Below, piece after piece: positions 61,372 to 64,000 of a stretch of DNA of 64,000 bases. The number at the start of each line of letters is the position of its first letter. Within the stretch, counting starts at the first letter, position 1. The translations under genes and the position numbers were made by a program. Source of the stretch: an uncultured Desulfuromonas sp. (GTDB taxonomy: Bacteria; Desulfobacterota; Desulfuromonadia; Desulfuromonadales; Desulfuromonadaceae); assembly GCF_963678835.1 (NCBI RefSeq), contig NZ_OY787470.1:496001-560000 (forward strand), in the 5' to 3' direction. The notes below the pieces were generated by a model that was not told the DNA's origin, made no database searches, and saw only the letters and a program-made list of their open reading frames with translations.

Positions 61372-62739
61372 ATGCTGTTTGCTCCCCGCCGCTTTCGCCT
61401 GTTCAACGCTGAACTGATGACCCTGACCCGGTTAAGTGTGCCACTGATTCTGGCGCAACTGGCACAATCGAGCATGGGTTTTGTCGACACCATGATGGCT
61501 GGACGCGTCAGCCCGAATGATCTCGCTGCCGTGGCCATTGGCTCGAGTATCTGGTTTCCGGTGTTGCTGTTTCTGCTCGGCATCCTCAGTGCGTTGACAC
61601 CGATGGTGTCCCAATCCCACGGCGGTGGCCGCCACCATGAGATCGACCGACTGATCCCGCAAGGCATCTATCTCGGTGTTTTCCTCGGTGTCGGGGCCGC
61701 TCTGATTCTACGTCATATTGAACCGGTGCTTGGCCTGTTTCAGATTGATGCGACCCTAACACCACTGGTCACCCGCTACCTGGCCGGTGTTTCCTGGGGA
61801 TTTCCGGGCATCGGCATCTGTTTCGCCCTGCGCTATTGCAGTGAAGGGCTCTCTCTGACCCGCCCCGGTATGATTGTCAGCTTTTTGGGTCTGGGCATTA
61901 ACATTGTTGCCGATTATCTGCTGGTGTTCGGCTTTTTGAGCTTTCCTGCTCTCGGCGGTGTCGGCTGTGGTCCGGCAACCGCGCTGACCATGTGGAGCAT
62001 GGGGCTGGGCATGGTGTTTATTTTCTGGCGGCATGGCGAATTACGCCGTTATCACGTCATGCCATGGAAGAAGCCGTTTCAACCGAATGTGCAAAAACAC
62101 CTGCTGACATTGGGACTCCCTATCGGCAGTGGGCTGTTTATCGAGTGCAGTGTGTTTGCCATCATCGCTATTCTGCTGGCGCGGTTCGGTGCCCAGAGTG
62201 TTGCCGCCCACCAAATTGCCCTCAATTTTGCGTCAATGCTGTTTATGATCCCTTTGAGTATTGCCACAGCCATCTCTGTGCGTATCGGCTTTACTGTTGG
62301 CCGGCAGCGACCGGCACACACGCAGCGCGCCGCACGGGTCGGTATTATCGCCACCCTGTGTCTGGCTCTGATCAGTGCCACTGTCATTGCGTTGTTTCCC
62401 GACTCTTGTGTGGCTATCTACACCAGTGACGGACAACTGCGCGATGCCGCAGCCGCGCTGCTGATCTACGCGGCGATTTTCCAGATTCCTGATGCCACAC
62501 AGGTGAGCTGCGCCGGGGCTTTGCGCGGGTTTAAAGACACCCGTGTACCAATGATGCTGCAAATTTTTGCCTACTGGGGTATTGCCCTGCCCATCGGCAG
62601 CTATCTCGGGCTGACACTGAACTGGGGCGCACGTGGTTTCTGGATCGGTTTGATCTGCGGCTTGAGTAGTGCGGCGGTGCTGCTGCTGTGGCGGTTGCGG
62701 GTCATGTTGCGGCGCAACTCTGTGGTTCAGGTTAGTTAG
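61372..62739 (+). CDS. MATE family multidrug efflux transporter
   Basis: 455 aa from ATG 61372; the longer frame to 61276 would run through the terminator and is rejected. Twelve membrane helices; marks: PLILAQLAQSSMGFVDTMMAGRVSPNDLAAVAIG, ALRYCSEGLSLTRPGMIVS and GALRGFKDTRVPMMLQIFAYWG. It exports cationic drugs or metabolites by Na+ or H+ antiport. Closer to the NorM subgroup. Isolated, between the MCP and a repeat block. Confidence 0.94.
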   Translation: MLFAPRRFRLFNAELMTLTRLSVPLILAQLAQSSMGFVDTMMAGRVSPNDLAAVAIGSSIWFPVLLFLLGILSALTPMVSQSHGGGRHHEIDRLIPQGIYLGVFLGVGAALILRHIEPVLGLFQIDATLTPLVTRYLAGVSWGFPGIGICFALRYCSEGLSLTRPGMIVSFLGLGINIVADYLLVFGFLSFPALGGVGCGPATALTMWSMGLGMVFIFWRHGELRRYHVMPWKKPFQPNVQKHLLTLGLPIGSGLFIECSVFAIIAILLARFGAQSVAAHQIALNFASMLFMIPLSIATAISVRIGFTVGRQRPAHTQRAARVGIIATLCLALISATVIALFPDSCVAIYTSDGQLRDAAAALLIYAAIFQIPDATQVSCAGALRGFKDTRVPMMLQIFAYWGIALPIGSYLGLTLNWGARGFWIGLICGLSSAAVLLLWRLRVMLRRNSVVQVS

Positions 62740-62890
62740 TGGTCAAACTGTTGCACTCAGCAGCACCGAACGCAATGAACGTCACCGCAATGGTTGTCGG
62801 CAACCGGTTTGAGGACTGATGCAGACTGGGCGAGTTTTGCCGACATCGCGATGTAAGAGAATGAAGTGAGGGAACCCGATAGGGTGCATT

Positions 62891-63051
62891 GGGGTTGTTA
62901 TGAATCAGAAGAACGAGAGGTGTTGCGTGAGATTTTTTGCGTCAGCAAGGCAGAGGGAGGAGCTATAGTCGTTCTATGGCGACGACCGATAACGCCGCTG
63001 ACGTGAAAAAGATCCGCAACAACTCCGTGAAGGCTGATTGATGACAACCCC
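62891..63051 (-). mobile_element. 161-bp MITE-like element, copy 3
   Basis: Same length and ends as the copies at 7575 and 17652, with small base differences (GAATCAGAAG). Confidence 0.75.
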
Positions 63052-63643
63052 TTGGGAGTCGATTTTGTGGTACTTTTGTCGACGCAAAAGTGCCCCGACG
63101 TGCGGGCGCGGAAGCCCGCGTCATGTGGGTACCACCTTCGCGAACGGATGAAGTTCGCCAGAGCGATTCGTTGCGTATTACGAACCACTGAAGAGCAAGG
63201 TCAAAGTCAAGGTCGCCGGGTTTCGTCCCGGCAGCCGACATCCTTTTGACTGGCCGCTCAAAAGGATGCAAAAACCAGCTGAACATCTCCTGACCCTCAG
63301 ATCAACCGACACTGAGTCTGTTTCCGTTATGCGTCACGGATTCGGCTCGCCGCCCTTTAGGTCGACGAATCATGCAACTCATCGCCTGTGGCGTAAAGCG
63401 TTGATAATAATCTTAAGTCGCGTTCTATCTCTGGTGTGGCACCGGTTAAACGGGTGGGACGGAGCCCACCCTTGCCTTGGTTTGTTATTGAGCAACCAAG
63501 CCCTCCCGTTCAGCAGCACCGAACGCAATGAACGTCATCGCGATGGTTGTCGGCAACCTGTTTGAGGACTGATGCAGACTGGGCGAGTTTTTCCGACATC
63601 GCGGTGTTCGTGAACGCAGAGAGGGAACCCGTAAGGGCGCAAT

Positions 63644-63704
63644 GGGGTTGTTATTGATCAGCTTTCACGCAACAACTCCGTGAAAGCTGATTGATGACAA
63701 CCCC
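63644..63704 (-). mobile_element. 61-bp hairpin derivative of the MITE-like element
   Basis: Exactly 100 bp shorter. Arms GGGGTTGTTATTGATCAGCT and AGCTGATTGATGACAACCCC are joined through TTCACG ... CGTGAA, making a near-perfect palindrome of about 26-bp arms. Confidence 0.78.
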
Positions 63705-64000
63705 TTGGGAGTCGATTTTGTGGTACTTTTGTCGACGCAAAAGTGCCCCGAAGTGCGGGCGCGGAAGCCCGCGTCACGTGGGTACCACCTTCGCGAACGG
63801 ATGAAGTTCGCCAGAGCGATTCGTTTCGGATTACGAACCACTGAAGATCAAGAACAAAGTCAAAGTCGCCGGGTTTCGTCCCGGCAGCCGACATCCTTTT
63901 GACTGGCCGCTCAAAAGGATTGCAAAAACCAGCTGAACATCTCCTGACCCTCAGATCAACCGACACTGAGTCTGTTTCCGTGATGCTTTGCAGATTCGGC

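Larger units (their letters stand above)
62755..64000. repeat. Hairpin-rich dispersed repeats (locus 4, reverse), continuing past the window
   Basis: Two units in the reverse orientation, marker CGGGTGGGACGGAGCCCACCC at about 63451, with palindromes as in locus 2. It contains a 161-bp element (62891-63051) and a 61-bp deletion form (63644-63704). No gene. The second unit is cut by the window end. Confidence 0.9.

Overview
The window looks like chromosome from a Desulfuromonas/Geobacter-like delta-proteobacterium (Desulfobacterota, order Desulfuromonadales). This is inferred from gene content: many c-di-GMP and chemotaxis proteins, paired rubredoxins with a ferritin, a long-form GAPDH, MCPs with a C-terminal ligand-type domain, and SerB with tandem ACT domains. 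No 16S rRNA gene is present to prove it.

Layout. 1-5.9 kb: end of an NtrC-type regulator, polA, a beta-hydroxyacid dehydrogenase and a frameshifted DUF4405 membrane protein. 5.9-8.6 kb: four-plus tandem copies of a ~582-bp non-coding repeat built from short hairpins. 8.6-16.5 kb: BtuB-like TonB receptor (-), GAF-GGDEF cyclase, tRNA-Thr(CGT), MazG-like/MntP pair, serB-sfsA-tmcAL operon. 16.55-18.6 kb: the same repeat family, inverted, starting at a hexamer microsatellite. 18.7-25.4 kb: Cys-rich secreted peptide, TPM/TPM/LemA operon, YkgJ-like protein, PAS-GGDEF-EAL protein, rpsU, and a MarR-flavodoxin pair with matching operators. 25.5-28.2 kb: small minus-strand accessory genes and an IS91-like transposase remnant.

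28.4-40.4 kb is a chromosomal integron, the most interesting part. A 466-aa IntI-type integrase (38984-40384, +) points away from an array of minus-strand, mostly AT-rich cassettes separated by recognisable attC sites. Cassettes encode a membrane protein, a TPR-HEPN protein, an Abi-alpha-like (DUF4393) protein, an HNH endonuclease (frameshifted), three or four unknowns, and a one-RecA-domain SF2 ATPase fused to an Mrr-type nuclease. This looks like a small defence-type cassette library. Two attC sites are split by group IIC-attC introns in the antisense orientation: one complete, with a reverse transcriptase; one cut short next to a REP-associated tyrosine transposase (RAYT). Both introns carry the same 153-bp MITE-like insert.

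40.4-64 kb returns to core genes: GAPDH and class II aldolase (divergent), ferritin and two rubredoxins, ChaN-PDZ lipoprotein, speD, a TetR-controlled RND efflux operon, a single repeat unit, an MCP, a pabBC fusion (frameshifted)-DUF2905-rluA-type operon, a TPR protein, an MCP with a CZB domain, a MATE transporter, and a fourth block of the repeat family running off the end.

Three genes (DUF4405, HNH, pabB) each show an apparent one-base deletion. This could be real decay or residual sequencing error.
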